The position numbers and the translations under genes are program-made. From Massilia atriviolacea (GTDB lineage: Bacteria; Pseudomonadota; Gammaproteobacteria; Burkholderiales; Burkholderiaceae_D), in the NCBI RefSeq assembly GCF_003953935.1, contig NZ_RXLQ01000001.1:1-64000 (forward strand): a stretch of DNA of 64,000 bases, in the 5' to 3' direction. Positions within the stretch are counted from its first letter, which is position 1. Each line of letters starts with the position of its first letter. Shown here one piece after another: positions 16,787-26,775 of the stretch. The notes beneath the pieces are model-generated. The model searched no databases. It saw only the letters and a list, made by a program, of their open reading frames with translations, and was not told where the DNA came from.

Positions 16787-17736
16787 GGGTCTTCACCTAC
16801 CAGCGCGCCACCAGTGCCGCCGAGGCGGCCGCCGCCGCCGTGCGCGCCCCCGGCGCCAAATTCATCGCCGGCGGCACCAACCTGCTCGACCTGATGAAGC
16901 TCGACATCGAAACCCCGGGCCACCTGATCGACGTCAACGGCCTCGGCCTCGACAAGATCGAGGCGACTGCCGACGGCGGCCTGCGCATCGGCGCCCTGGT
17001 GCGCAATACCGACCTGGCGTCCGACCAGCGGGTGCGGCGCGACTACGGCGTGCTCTCGCGCGCCCTGTTGTCGGGCGCCTCGATGCAGCTGCGTAACAAG
17101 GCGACCACCGCCGGCAACCTGCTGCAGCGCACGCGCTGCCCGTACTTCTACGACACCAACCAGCCGTGCAACAAACGCCAGCCGGGCAGCGGCTGTTCGG
17201 CCATCGGCGGCTTCAGCCGCCAGCACGCGATTGTCGGCGCCAGCGAGGCCTGCATCGCCACCCATCCGAGCGATATGGCGGTGGCCATGCGCCTGCTCGA
17301 TGCGCAAGTGGAGACGGTGCGCGCCAACGGCGCCGCGCGCACGATTCCGATCGCCGACTTCCACCGGCTGCCGGGCAGCACCCCGCACATCGAGACGCTG
17401 CTCGAACCGGGTGAGCTGATCACCAGCGTCACCCTGCCCAAGCCGCTCGGCGGCACGCATGTGTACCGCAAGGTGCGCGACCGTTCCTCGTACGCCTTTG
17501 CGCTGGTGTCGGTGGCGGCGGTGATCCTGCCCGACGGCGCCGGCCGCGTGGCGCTCGGCGGCGTGGCCCACAAGCCGTGGCGCGTCGAAGCGGCCGAGCA
17601 AAAGATGGCCGCCGGCGCCAAAGCCGTCGCCGATCACTTGCTGGCAGGCGCAAAAACGACGCAGGACAACGCGTTCAAAATCACGCTGGTCCAGCGCACG
17701 CTGCATGCGGTGCTGGCCGATGCGAAGAAAGGCTGA
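16783..17736 (+). CDS. paoB: Periplasmic aldehyde dehydrogenase, FAD and 4Fe-4S subunit
   Basis: A 317-residue FAD subunit of the xanthine oxidase family. FAD-binding stretches [15 protein letters not shown] and [20 protein letters not shown] are visible. The cysteine-rich insertion ([23 protein letters not shown]) matches the extra [4Fe-4S] cluster that distinguishes PaoB from ordinary xanthine dehydrogenase FAD subunits. It lacks its own signal and would be exported in complex with PaoA. Start at 16783 is fixed by the ATGA overlap with paoA. Confidence 0.92.
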   Translation: MRVFTYQRATSAAEAAAAAVRAPGAKFIAGGTNLLDLMKLDIETPGHLIDVNGLGLDKIEATADGGLRIGALVRNTDLASDQRVRRDYGVLSRALLSGASMQLRNKATTAGNLLQRTRCPYFYDTNQPCNKRQPGSGCSAIGGFSRQHAIVGASEACIATHPSDMAVAMRLLDAQVETVRANGAARTIPIADFHRLPGSTPHIETLLEPGELITSVTLPKPLGGTHVYRKVRDRSSYAFALVSVAAVILPDGAGRVALGGVAHKPWRVEAAEQKMAAGAKAVADHLLAGAKTTQDNAFKITLVQRTLHAVLADAKKG

Positions 17737-17739
17737 CCC

Positions 17740-19929
17740 ATGAAGTTCACCACACCCGCCACCACCAATCCGATCGACCAGCTGAAGGTCGTCGGGCGTG
17801 CGCTCGACCGCATCGACGGCCCGGCCAAGACCACCGGCAGCGCGCCCTACGCCTACGAGCAGCACGCCGCCGCGCCCAACGCCGCCTACGGCTACGTGCT
17901 CGGCGCCGGCATCGCCAAGGGCCGCATCGCCTCGATCGACCTCGAACCCGCGCGCCGCGCGCCGGGCGTGATCGCCGTGATCAGCGCCGCCAACGCCGGC
18001 ACCCTCGGAAAGGGCAAGATGAACACCGCCAGGCTGCTCGGCGGGCCGGAGATCCAGCACTACCACCAGGCCATCGCGCTGGTGGTGGCGGAGAGCTTCG
18101 AACAGGCGCGCGCCGCCGCCAGCCTGATCGAGGTGGCGTATGCAAAAGAGAAGGGCGCGTACGACCTCGACAAGGCCAGGGGCTCGGCCAAGGTGCCCAA
18201 GGCCGACAAGCCCGATACCAAGGTGGGCGACTTCGAGCGCGCCTACACCGGCGCGCCGGTGCTGCTGGACGCCACCTACCGCACGCCGGACCACTCGCAC
18301 GCGATGATGGAGCCGCATGCCTCGATCGCCTCGTGGGAGGGCGACAAGCTGACCGTCTGGACCGCGAACCAGATGATCGACTGGACCCGCGGCGACCTGG
18401 CCAAGACGCTCGGCATCCCGAAAGAAAACGTGCGCCTGGTCTCGCCGTACATCGGCGGCGGCTTCGGCGGCAAGCTGTTCCTGCGCGCGGAAGCGCTGCT
18501 GGCCGCCCTCGGCGCGCGCGCCGCCAGACGGCCGGTGAAGGTGGCGCTGAGCCGCCCGCTGATGATCAACAACACCACGCACCGTCCGGCCACGATCCAG
18601 CGCATCCGCATCGGCGCCACGCGCGACGGCAAGATCAGCGCGATCGGCCACGAAACCTGGTCGGGCGATTTGCCCGGCGGTCAACCGGAACAGGCGGTCC
18701 AGCAAACGCGCCTGCTGTACGCAGGCGCGCACCGCATGACCAGAACGCGCCTGGCGGTGCTCGACCTGCCCGAAGGGAACGCGATGCGCGCCCCGGGCGA
18801 AGCGCCGGGCCTGATGGCGCTCGAAATCGCGATGGACGAAATGGCCGAAAAGCTCAAGATCGATCCGGTCACCTTCCGCATCCTCAACGACACCAAGGTC
18901 GATCCCGAAAAACCGGGCCGGCCGTTCTCGCAGCGGCGCCTGATCGAGTGCCTGCGCAGCGGCGCCGAGCGCTTCGGCTGGAAGGAGCGCAGCGCCGAAC
19001 CGGGCAAGAAGCGCGAAGGGCGCTGGCTGATCGGCATGGGCGTGGCGGCCGCCTTCCGCAACAATCTGGTGATGAAGTCGGGCGCGCGCATTCGCCTCGA
19101 CGGCAAAGGCGTGGTCACCGTGGAAACCGACATGACCGACATCGGCACCGGCAGCTACACCATCATCGCCCAGACGGCGGCCGAGATGATGGGCGTGGGG
19201 ATCGACAAGGTGGTGGTGAAGCTGGGCGACTCCCGCTTTCCGGTGTCGGCCGGCTCGGGCGGGCAGTGGGGCGCCAACAGCGCCACCGCCGGCGTGTACG
19301 CGGCGTGCATGAAACTGCGCGAGGCGGTGGCGCAAAAGCTGGGCATGAACCCGGCCGAGGCCCAGTTTGCCGGCGGCGCCGTCAGCGCGGGCGGCAAGAG
19401 CGTGCCGCTGGCGCAGGCGGGCGAACTTGTTGCCGAGGACACGATGGAGTACGGCGACCTGGATAAAAAATTCCAGCAGTCGACCTTCGGCGCGCACTTC
19501 GTCGAAGTCGCGGTCGATGCCGCCACCGGCGAAACCCGGGTGCGGCGCATGCTGGCCGTGTGCGCGGCGGGGCGCATCCTCAATCCCAAGTCGGCGCGCA
19601 GCCAGGTGATCGGGGCGATGACCATGGGCCTCGGCGCGGCGCTGATGGAAGAACTGGTGGTCGACAAGCGCAGCGGGTTTTTCGTCAACCACGACCTGGC
19701 CGGGTACGAGGTGCCGGTGCATGCCGACGTGCCGCACCAGGAAGTCATCTTCCTCGACGAGACCGACCCGGTCTCCTCGCCGATGAAGGCCAAGGGCGTG
19801 GGGGAACTCGGCATCTGCGGGGTGGCGGCGGCGGTGGCCAACGCGGTCTACAACGCCACCGGCGTGCGCGTGCGCGACTATCCGCTCACGCTCGACAAGC
19901 TGCTGGAGAAGATGCCGGCCATGACGTGA
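17740..19929 (+). CDS. paoC: Periplasmic aldehyde dehydrogenase, molybdenum subunit
   Basis: A 729-residue molybdopterin subunit, close in length to E. coli PaoC (732). It has the N-terminal a/b hammerhead (VVGRALDRIDGPAKTTGSAPYAYE) and the molybdenum cofactor segments GGGFGGKLF, RAPGEAPGLMALE and GSGGQWGANSATAG. The catalytic Glu lies in KGVGELGICG near the C-terminus. It starts 4 bases after paoB. A cofactor chaperone/cytidylyl gene of the paoD/xdhC type is not adjacent, so that function must be encoded elsewhere. Confidence 0.92.
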   Translation: MKFTTPATTNPIDQLKVVGRALDRIDGPAKTTGSAPYAYEQHAAAPNAAYGYVLGAGIAKGRIASIDLEPARRAPGVIAVISAANAGTLGKGKMNTARLLGGPEIQHYHQAIALVVAESFEQARAAASLIEVAYAKEKGAYDLDKARGSAKVPKADKPDTKVGDFERAYTGAPVLLDATYRTPDHSHAMMEPHASIASWEGDKLTVWTANQMIDWTRGDLAKTLGIPKENVRLVSPYIGGGFGGKLFLRAEALLAALGARAARRPVKVALSRPLMINNTTHRPATIQRIRIGATRDGKISAIGHETWSGDLPGGQPEQAVQQTRLLYAGAHRMTRTRLAVLDLPEGNAMRAPGEAPGLMALEIAMDEMAEKLKIDPVTFRILNDTKVDPEKPGRPFSQRRLIECLRSGAERFGWKERSAEPGKKREGRWLIGMGVAAAFRNNLVMKSGARIRLDGKGVVTVETDMTDIGTGSYTIIAQTAAEMMGVGIDKVVVKLGDSRFPVSAGSGGQWGANSATAGVYAACMKLREAVAQKLGMNPAEAQFAGGAVSAGGKSVPLAQAGELVAEDTMEYGDLDKKFQQSTFGAHFVEVAVDAATGETRVRRMLAVCAAGRILNPKSARSQVIGAMTMGLGAALMEELVVDKRSGFFVNHDLAGYEVPVHADVPHQEVIFLDETDPVSSPMKAKGVGELGICGVAAAVANAVYNATGVRVRDYPLTLDKLLEKMPAMT

Positions 19930-20043
19930 TTTCCTCTGCCCCTTCTCGCAAAGGTGGAAGATCGCCATCGCATGCGTTATGCTGTCGCCCCACGGCGCGC
20001 GCCGCGCCGCGCCAGGGGCAATAACGGAAGATGGTAAGGATTT

Positions 20044-21000
20044 ATGTCAAGTGAAGAGAAACCGGCGCTTGCGCAGCCGGAACCGGCGCCGCCGCGCGTC
20101 GCGCCACGGTTGCCGCCCACGCTGCTGGCGACCCAATCGGCCTGGGCCGGGGATGCCGAAGCCAGAAAACAGGCGCGCCTGGAACGCGACGCGGCGGTGC
20201 GCGGAGTGACCTCGATCGACGCCATGCGCGAGGCGATCAAGCGGGTGGGGCGCACGCTTCCCGTCATCAGCGAGATTGCGCGCGTGCTCGTGCCGGATGC
20301 GGCGGCGTTTCGCGCGCGCGCGGCGCTAGGCCTGCCATTCTTGATCACCGGCGTGGCCACGCGCTGGCCGCTCTCGGGCCTCACGCCGCAAACCCTGCGC
20401 GAACGCTTCAGCCACCTGCCGGTGCGCGCCCGCGTGGGCGACTACATCAACACCGCCTTCGCGCCCGACCGCGCCATGCAGGATATGTCGATGCTGGAGT
20501 ACCTGGACCTGGTCGCCGGCGGCAACCACGATTTGCCGCCTTACCTGGGCAACCTGGAACTGCGTGAATTGAACAGCATGTGCTACTGGCCCGCGTACTT
20601 CAGCAAAATGGGCCCGCCGCGCTTCTGGCTCGGGCCGGTGGGCACGGTGACGCCGCTGCACTGCGACTACGACGACAATATCTTCGCGCAGGTCTGGGGC
20701 AGCAAGCGCATTTTCCTGGTGCCGCCGCACCACGACGAATTCCTGTACCCGAGCGAAGCGAATGCGATCCTGTTCGGCTCCCCGGTCGACCCCGAGGCGC
20801 CCGATTTCGACAGGTTCCCGCTGGCGCGCCAGGCCAATATGATCGAATGCATCGTCCATCCCGGCGATATGCTGTACGTGCCGGCCGGCTGGTATCACCA
20901 GGTGCGCGCGCTGACGTTTTCGCTGTCGGCCAACCGCTGGGCCCGGGCGATGCCGTTTGCCCTGAAGGGAGAGCCGTCCTTGCGGCGCGCCGAGGCGTAG
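20044..21000 (+). CDS. Cupin-like JmjC-domain dioxygenase
   Basis: A 318-residue protein with AAGGA before ATG. The C-terminal 200 residues form a JmjC/cupin-8 fold: the iron ligands are His and Asp in TPLHCDYDDN and the distal His in VPAGWYHQV. The WGSKRIFLVPP and HPGDMLYVP strands match 2-oxoglutarate oxygenases of the FIH/PHD-like group. Such enzymes hydroxylate proteins or small molecules; the target is unknown. The N-terminal 70 residues are Pro/Ala-rich then helical, and unassigned. It sits alone behind paoABC. Confidence 0.8.
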   Translation: MSSEEKPALAQPEPAPPRVAPRLPPTLLATQSAWAGDAEARKQARLERDAAVRGVTSIDAMREAIKRVGRTLPVISEIARVLVPDAAAFRARAALGLPFLITGVATRWPLSGLTPQTLRERFSHLPVRARVGDYINTAFAPDRAMQDMSMLEYLDLVAGGNHDLPPYLGNLELRELNSMCYWPAYFSKMGPPRFWLGPVGTVTPLHCDYDDNIFAQVWGSKRIFLVPPHHDEFLYPSEANAILFGSPVDPEAPDFDRFPLARQANMIECIVHPGDMLYVPAGWYHQVRALTFSLSANRWARAMPFALKGEPSLRRAEA

Positions 21001-21100
21001 TGATAGGAGAGGGCTGTCGCCGGGCAATCATGCCGAGCGACAATTTTGCCTGAATGCTATTATTCCCGTCCAAGCTAGCGCTGCCATCGACGAGGAATCC

Positions 21101-21850
21101 ATGTCCGACTTTTACGACCGCCTGACCCCTTTTTATCACCTGATCCACCAGGACTGGCATGCCAGCGTCGCCTTGCAAGGCGAACAATTGGGCACGCTGA
21201 TCGAGGCCGAATGGCCCGGCAGGCGCACGCTGCTGGACGTCTCCTGCGGCATCGGCACCCAGGCCATCGGCCTGGCCCGGCGCGGCTTTTCCGTGACCGC
21301 CTCCGACCTGTCGGAAAAGGAAATCGAACGCGCCCGCCGCGAAGCCGATCTCGCGGGCGCCAGCGTGGACTTCTCGGTGTGCGACATGCGCCGCGCCCAC
21401 GAGCACCACGGCGCCGGCTTCGAGCTCGTACTCTCCTGCGACAACTCGCTGCCGCACCTGCTCACCGACGACGACCTGCTCATCGCGCTGCGCCAGATGT
21501 TCGCCTGCCTGGCGCCCGGCGGCGGCTTCCTGATGTCGATGCGCGACTACGAGCGCGAAGAGCGCGGCGTGAACCTGGTCAAGCCCTACGGCGCGCGCAC
21601 CGAAGACGGCAAGCGCTACGTCCTGTTCCAGGTCTGGGATTTCGCGGGCGACCATTACGACCTGACCTTTTACTTCATCGAAGAAGACCTTGCAAGCCAG
21701 GCTGTACAGACACACGCGATGCGTTCGCGCTACTACGCCTTGTCGACCGACAAAATGTGCGCGCTGATGCGCCAAGCCGGCTTCGCGCAGGTGCGCCGCA
21801 TCGACGACGCCTTTTACCAGCCGGTCCTGGTCGGCACGCGGCCCGCATAA
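21101..21850 (+). CDS. Class I SAM-dependent methyltransferase
   Basis: A 249-residue enzyme with GAGGAA ahead of ATG. Motif I LLDVSCGIGTQAIGLA, motif II VTASDLS and motif III LAPGGGFLMSMRDY are those of a Rossmann methyltransferase. N-terminal FYDRLTPFYHLIHQDW recalls glycine/sarcosine N-methyltransferase-like enzymes, but the substrate cannot be assigned. The gene is separate from its neighbours. Confidence 0.82.
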   Translation: MSDFYDRLTPFYHLIHQDWHASVALQGEQLGTLIEAEWPGRRTLLDVSCGIGTQAIGLARRGFSVTASDLSEKEIERARREADLAGASVDFSVCDMRRAHEHHGAGFELVLSCDNSLPHLLTDDDLLIALRQMFACLAPGGGFLMSMRDYEREERGVNLVKPYGARTEDGKRYVLFQVWDFAGDHYDLTFYFIEEDLASQAVQTHAMRSRYYALSTDKMCALMRQAGFAQVRRIDDAFYQPVLVGTRPA

Positions 21851-21963
21851 TTGGTACGCGGGCGCACCTGTCACGGTTTGGCGATGTAAAAGTAGGCGCA
21901 CTGCAACACTTTGCCTTGGAGAATCGCATAATTCGCCGATAATGCGCATTGTCCTACTCAAAG

Positions 21964-24900
21964 ATGCCTATGCCGACCAGCGCTGTCCAGCCTGAAGAAA
22001 AGCGCCGCCACGACGCGCCCGCCGCCGCCGTGCGCGGTAAATACACCCCGCTGCTGCTGGCGCTGGCGATTTTTCTCATCTCCATCGTCGCGACGGCCTT
22101 CGCCTGGCACTTCGCACGCGCCGAGCTCGACGAAAGCCAGCACGCCGAATTCGCCTACCAGGCGCGCCAGATGGAGCGCCGCATCGAACAGCGCATGGGA
22201 AACTACCAGCATGTCCAGCGCGGCACCCAGGCCTTCCTGCTCGGTTCGATGGCGGTGGCGCGGGCCGACTTCCGCGACTACATCGCCTCCTTGCGGCTGG
22301 AGGAAACCTATCCCGGCATCCAGGGCATCGCGCTGGTCGAACTGGTCCGGCCGGGCGAGCTGGATACCCACACCGCCACGCAGCGCCGGGCCAGCCCCGG
22401 CTACACCGTCCACCCGCCGGGCGAACGGCCGGTGTTGTCGGCCATTACCCAGATCGAACCCTTTACCGGCCTGAACCTGCGCGCGATCGGTTTCGACATG
22501 CTGAGCGACCCGACCCGGCGCGCCGCCATGGAGCGCGCGCGCGATAGCGGCCAGTCGGCCGCCTCGGGCAAGGTGCGCCTGATCCAGGAGAACGGCCGCA
22601 ACGAGCAGGCCGGGCTGGTCATGTACCTGCCCGTGTACCGGCGCGATGCCCCGGCCGCCACCGTGGCCGAGCGGCGCGCCGCCATCATCGGCTGGGTCGG
22701 CGCGCCGTTTCGCATGGACGACCTGATGGCCGGCCTGGGCGGGGAGCGCTCGGGCGACATCATGCTGTCGATCTACGACGGCGACAGGATCGAGGAAGGC
22801 GCCAGGCTGTACCGCTCGGCGCGCCAGACGCCGGCCGAGATGCGCCGTCCGGCGCGTTTTTCGGCCACCGTGCGCGTCGTCGTCGCCGGCCGTCCATGGA
22901 TCCTGCACATGCGCTCGGCGGCCCAGTTCGAGGCGCGCCAGCGCTCGGACCGGCCGCAGTTCATCGCCATTGTCGGCGTCGCCGCCGGCGCCTTGCTGGC
23001 GCTGCTGGTTTGGACGCTCGCCTCCGGGCGCGGGCGCGCCATGGCGCTGGCGGCCGACATGACGCGCCAGCTGCGCGAGAGCGAATTTCGCTGGAAGTAC
23101 GCGCTGGAGGGCGCCGGCGACGGGGTCTGGGACTGGAATCGCGGCACCGGCGACATCGTCCACTCGCTGCGCTGGAAGGAAATGCTGGGCTATGGCGCCG
23201 ACGAGATCGAGCCCACCAATGCCGCCTTCGAAGCGCTGATCCATGACGACGACCGCGCGCGCGTGCTCGCCACGCTCAACGCCTATGTCGACAGCACCGA
23301 CCAGCCGTACGAATGCCAATACCGGATGCGCTGCAAGAACGGGACATGGCGCTGGATCCGCGCGCGCGCCATGGCGGTCACGCGCGACGCCGAAGGCCAC
23401 CCCCTGCGCACCATCGGCACCCACACCGACATCACGCGCGCCAAGGCCGACGAACAGACCCTGCTCGAAGCGAACGCGCGCCTGGCGGCGGAACGGCACC
23501 GGGTCAGCGTCATCCTCGACCAGTCGCACGATGCCTTCGTCGCCGTCGGCGCGGACGGCCGCATCACCGACTGGAACGCCAAGGCCGAAGCCATGTTCGG
23601 CTGGCCGGCGGCAAGCGCCATCGGCCAGGACCTGGCCACCCTGATCATTCCCGCCGAGCTGCGCGCCGCCCACAATGCCGGCGTCGCGCGCATGGTCGCC
23701 AGCGGCGGCACCATGGTGCGCAATGTGTTCGAAGTGAGCGCGCTGCACCGCGACGGCGCGCGGGTGCCGGTCGAACTGGCGATTGCCGGCTTTGCGCAGG
23801 CCTCCGGCTTCGTCATCAGCGCCTTCATGCGCGACATCTCCGAGCGCAAGCTCGCCGAACAGCTCGAGGTCGAACGCAGCCTGGCGCTGGAAGAAGCGCG
23901 CCAAGCGCTCCAGCATGCGCAAAAACTCGAAGCGGTCGGCAAGCTGACCGGCGGCGTGGCGCACGACTTCAACAACGTGTTGCACGTCATCGGCGGGAAC
24001 GTCCAGCTGCTCCAGCTGGGCAAGCGCGACGACGCGCGCCTGCAAAAGCGCCTGGCCAGCATCCAGTCGGCGGTCGACCGTGGCGCCAAGCTGGCCTCGC
24101 AGCTGCTCGCCTTCGCGCGGCGCCAGCCCTTGCAGCCGGTCGTGCTCAACCCCTTGCAAACCTTCCAGGCCATGGACGACCTGCTGCAGCGCGCGCTGGG
24201 CGAGTCGGTGCGCATCCGCATCGATGCCGACGAGGGCTTGTGGAATACCCTGGTCGATCCCGGCCAGTGGGAAAACGTTGTCATGAACCTGGCCATCAAC
24301 GCGCGCGACGCCATGCACGGCGGCGGCGTGCTGACCATCGGCCTGCGCAACGCGCACGTCGATGCCGCGCAGGCCGCCGCGCTCGACCTGGCGCCCGGCG
24401 ACTATCTCCGTTTCAGCTTTGCCGACACCGGCGACGGGATGGACAGCGACGTCATCGCGCATGCGTTTGAGCCGTTTTTCACCACCAAGCCGGTGGGGCA
24501 GGGGACCGGCCTGGGACTGAGCATGGCCTACGGCTTCGTCAAGCAGAGCGGCGGCCACATTGCGCTCGACAGCGCGGCCGGCAAAGGCACCACGGTGGTG
24601 ATTTACCTGCCGCGTTCCGCGCAACGGGCGACCGGCAAGATGGGCGTGCTCGAACAGGACGTGGTCGGCGGCGGCGAAACGGTGCTGGTGGTGGAAGACG
24701 ATCCGGAAGTGCGCGCAACCACGGTGGCGACCCTGAACGAACTTGGCTACTGCGTGCTGGAAGCGCACGACGGCGCCAGCGCCCTGGCCCTGCTGCGCAA
24801 GGGCGCCTGGGTCGACCTGTTGTTTACCGACGTCGTGATGCCGGGGCCGGTGTCGAGCATCGAGCTGGCGATGCTGGCGCAGCGCGAGCTGCCCGGCGTG

Positions 24901-25053
24901 GCGGTGCTGTACACGTCCGGCTACACGCGCGACGCGCTGACCACGGGAGGCAGGCTCGATGACGGCGTGCGGCTGTTGGGCAAGCCGTACCGGCGCGCGC
25001 AACTGGCGCAACACGTGCGCGATGCGCTGGCGAGCAGGTTGCCGGGTTCTTAA
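21964..25053 (+). CDS. CHASE-PAS-PAS hybrid sensor histidine kinase with receiver
   Basis: A 1029-residue membrane kinase; ATG 21964 is chosen over TTG 21949. After a first helix (LLLALAIFLISIVATAFAW) comes an extracytoplasmic CHASE domain (about residues 75-260), a second helix (IAIVGVAAGALLALLVWTLA), two PAS domains (about 375-500 and 520-640), HisKA with His in GGVAHDFNNVLHVIGGN, a HATPase domain (DTGDGMDS; GTGLGLSMAYGF) and a C-terminal receiver with Asp in LLFTDVVMPGP. CHASE domains bind small extracellular ligands such as adenine derivatives or peptides. No dedicated regulator gene is adjacent, so the partner is unknown. Confidence 0.9.
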   Translation: MPMPTSAVQPEEKRRHDAPAAAVRGKYTPLLLALAIFLISIVATAFAWHFARAELDESQHAEFAYQARQMERRIEQRMGNYQHVQRGTQAFLLGSMAVARADFRDYIASLRLEETYPGIQGIALVELVRPGELDTHTATQRRASPGYTVHPPGERPVLSAITQIEPFTGLNLRAIGFDMLSDPTRRAAMERARDSGQSAASGKVRLIQENGRNEQAGLVMYLPVYRRDAPAATVAERRAAIIGWVGAPFRMDDLMAGLGGERSGDIMLSIYDGDRIEEGARLYRSARQTPAEMRRPARFSATVRVVVAGRPWILHMRSAAQFEARQRSDRPQFIAIVGVAAGALLALLVWTLASGRGRAMALAADMTRQLRESEFRWKYALEGAGDGVWDWNRGTGDIVHSLRWKEMLGYGADEIEPTNAAFEALIHDDDRARVLATLNAYVDSTDQPYECQYRMRCKNGTWRWIRARAMAVTRDAEGHPLRTIGTHTDITRAKADEQTLLEANARLAAERHRVSVILDQSHDAFVAVGADGRITDWNAKAEAMFGWPAASAIGQDLATLIIPAELRAAHNAGVARMVASGGTMVRNVFEVSALHRDGARVPVELAIAGFAQASGFVISAFMRDISERKLAEQLEVERSLALEEARQALQHAQKLEAVGKLTGGVAHDFNNVLHVIGGNVQLLQLGKRDDARLQKRLASIQSAVDRGAKLASQLLAFARRQPLQPVVLNPLQTFQAMDDLLQRALGESVRIRIDADEGLWNTLVDPGQWENVVMNLAINARDAMHGGGVLTIGLRNAHVDAAQAAALDLAPGDYLRFSFADTGDGMDSDVIAHAFEPFFTTKPVGQGTGLGLSMAYGFVKQSGGHIALDSAAGKGTTVVIYLPRSAQRATGKMGVLEQDVVGGGETVLVVEDDPEVRATTVATLNELGYCVLEAHDGASALALLRKGAWVDLLFTDVVMPGPVSSIELAMLAQRELPGVAVLYTSGYTRDALTTGGRLDDGVRLLGKPYRRAQLAQHVRDALASRLPGS

Positions 25054-25117
25054 AGCGCGGCCGCCGATCTGACGCGTTCGATTCCTGCCGATATGTCTAC
25101 CTATACGTTTTAACGGG

Positions 25118-25146
25118 TTGACTTTTCGTTAAGATATGTATCAGAT
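25118..25146 (+). promoter_or_regulatory. Candidate promoter of the AAA-HNH pair
   Basis: TTGACT at 25118-25123 is followed 17 bases later by TCAGAT (or, at shorter spacing, TATCAG), inside an A+T-rich stretch. The -35 is good, the -10 poor. It lies about 130 bases ahead of the ATPase gene. Confidence 0.3.
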
Positions 25147-25278
25147 AAGTGGCGGGGGACTCGCTTACACGTAGCGACCGGGCCGGCCTATCCTCGCTTT
25201 CATGCAGCTACGTTTATCCGACAAGACAACTTACACTTTGCATAGCGTATTTCAGTTCGCAAATCTATTAAGCAAAAA

Positions 25279-26766
25279 ATGATCAATGCAATCAATACCG
25301 AGTACGGCGCGATCAAACTTGTGCCAGATGAGATAGCTCAACAGCCGGATTTGAAGCTGTTTGCTTCGGATTCGATGTCCTTGATTATAGGCCCGAACGG
25401 GTCGGGAAAAAGCAGGACCCTGTCGTCGATCGTAAGCAATATATTAAACATCAACAAGGATGTGGTGGGTGCGGATAATCCGTACAGCAAAACCTTAATA
25501 ATTTATTACACGCCGGTGCCGTACACGGTCGATATGCCGGAAGAAAATCAGCAGTTCATTAACCTCCAAAGCATGCGGCGTATGCGTGAAAATAAAAATT
25601 CGGACTACCCGATGTTAAGAAGTCTGGTCAAGAATTTCAACATTTCTCCAGAAATTTCGATTAATTTTCATTTTTCGGAAAGCATCATCTTTGAAATCTC
25701 CATGCTCTTTATCTTGGGCAATGTAATAGATAAAGATGCCCTGCCCGATCCGTTGCGGAGTGCCATAGCCCAGCAAGATGTTGTCAAAAAAGCTGCGGAG
25801 AAATTCCGGCGCGACAGCGGCTTGGACTACCTGGATTATGTCAAGACAAAAGAGTACGATGCGATAAGTCTTGCGCAGGAATTGCTCAATGAGAAAATTA
25901 AAGCGTATATTTATGAAAAATTAGAGGCTACTCCAAGCTTGAAGCTGTTGGCGCTCCAACGGACGATAAGAGCTCATAAAAAGCAAACGGACATCATCCA
26001 GTCGGTTCTCCAAGCTGAGGGAGTTCCGTTCCGACGCAAAATGGGAACCGCTCCGCGCACTGCGATGAAGACGTACAGGAGAATGGTGGCGGAACTTGAA
26101 GGGGTGCGTAAAATCCTCGGTCTTGGGGATCTGCCCGAAAAGCCTTATATCATGGAGGAAAGTTCGACCGAAGCACTGAATGAACTGAAGCAACATGCAA
26201 CCATTGGTATCGCAAAACTCAGTGCGGGAGGGAATGCGTTGATAAATCAATTCAGTAAAATTGAAGCAGCTCTTCGCCAGCGAAAATCGAAAACAGGCGA
26301 ATTCGATAATCTGTTGCTGCTGATCGATGAAGGAGATATATTTTTGCATTTGAGCTGGCAACAGAAGTATGTCGACTACCTCAATAATTACATCAAGACT
26401 GTGAGGGAAAAAAAGATCTTCCGCACGATCCAGGTGATCTTGACGACGCATTCGCCAGTATTGATGAGTGACTTTCCACGCGATAGCATTATCAAGTTAA
26501 AGACGGATGCGATTGGGATTGATCGTGTTCAGCAAAATGTGGACGAGTCCGGGGTTGCAAAGGGTGAAACCATTGTTTCTTTCGGGGCTCCGCTTCAGGA
26601 TATTATAAATCGAAGCGGGGGAGCGGGAACGATGGGGGAATTCGCCGCTAAATTTATTGGCGGTCTGGTGCAGAAAATTAAAAAAGGCGAACGGCCTGCC
26701 AGGTATCATATCGATCTCATAGACGATCCGGTAATCCGATCGTATATCAGAAATCGCAGCAACTAG
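25279..26766 (+). CDS. ABC-type AAA ATPase of a Septu-like defence pair (PtuA-like)
   Basis: A 495-residue ATPase. Walker A is GPNGSGKS (residues 38-45); a signature-like KLSAGGNALINQFSKI, Walker B LLLLIDEGDIFLH and a switch VILTTHSPVLMSDFP follow, as in SMC/RecF/OLD-like AAA_21 ATPases. The central 180 residues are helical and charged, without a long coiled coil. Base composition is far richer in A+T than the flanks, with many Lys, Ile and Asn residues, suggesting recent transfer. An HNH nuclease gene follows 9 bases later. The ATPase-then-HNH order is that of Septu (PtuA-PtuB). Assignment to Septu itself is tentative; the pair may be a separate relative. Confidence 0.75.
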   Translation: MINAINTEYGAIKLVPDEIAQQPDLKLFASDSMSLIIGPNGSGKSRTLSSIVSNILNINKDVVGADNPYSKTLIIYYTPVPYTVDMPEENQQFINLQSMRRMRENKNSDYPMLRSLVKNFNISPEISINFHFSESIIFEISMLFILGNVIDKDALPDPLRSAIAQQDVVKKAAEKFRRDSGLDYLDYVKTKEYDAISLAQELLNEKIKAYIYEKLEATPSLKLLALQRTIRAHKKQTDIIQSVLQAEGVPFRRKMGTAPRTAMKTYRRMVAELEGVRKILGLGDLPEKPYIMEESSTEALNELKQHATIGIAKLSAGGNALINQFSKIEAALRQRKSKTGEFDNLLLLIDEGDIFLHLSWQQKYVDYLNNYIKTVREKKIFRTIQVILTTHSPVLMSDFPRDSIIKLKTDAIGIDRVQQNVDESGVAKGETIVSFGAPLQDIINRSGGAGTMGEFAAKFIGGLVQKIKKGERPARYHIDLIDDPVIRSYIRNRSN

Positions 26767-26775
26767 GAGAGGCCG

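Noticed and set aside
16735-19968. A 1077-residue open frame on the minus strand opposite paoBC
   Set aside because: It mirrors conserved molybdenum-enzyme genes on the plus strand; long antisense frames are common in high-GC DNA, and the translation is His/Arg/Ala-rich without any domain.
21958-25014. A 1018-residue open frame opposite the CHASE hybrid kinase
   Set aside because: The plus strand encodes a complete kinase with ordered domains; the antisense translation has no recognisable motif.
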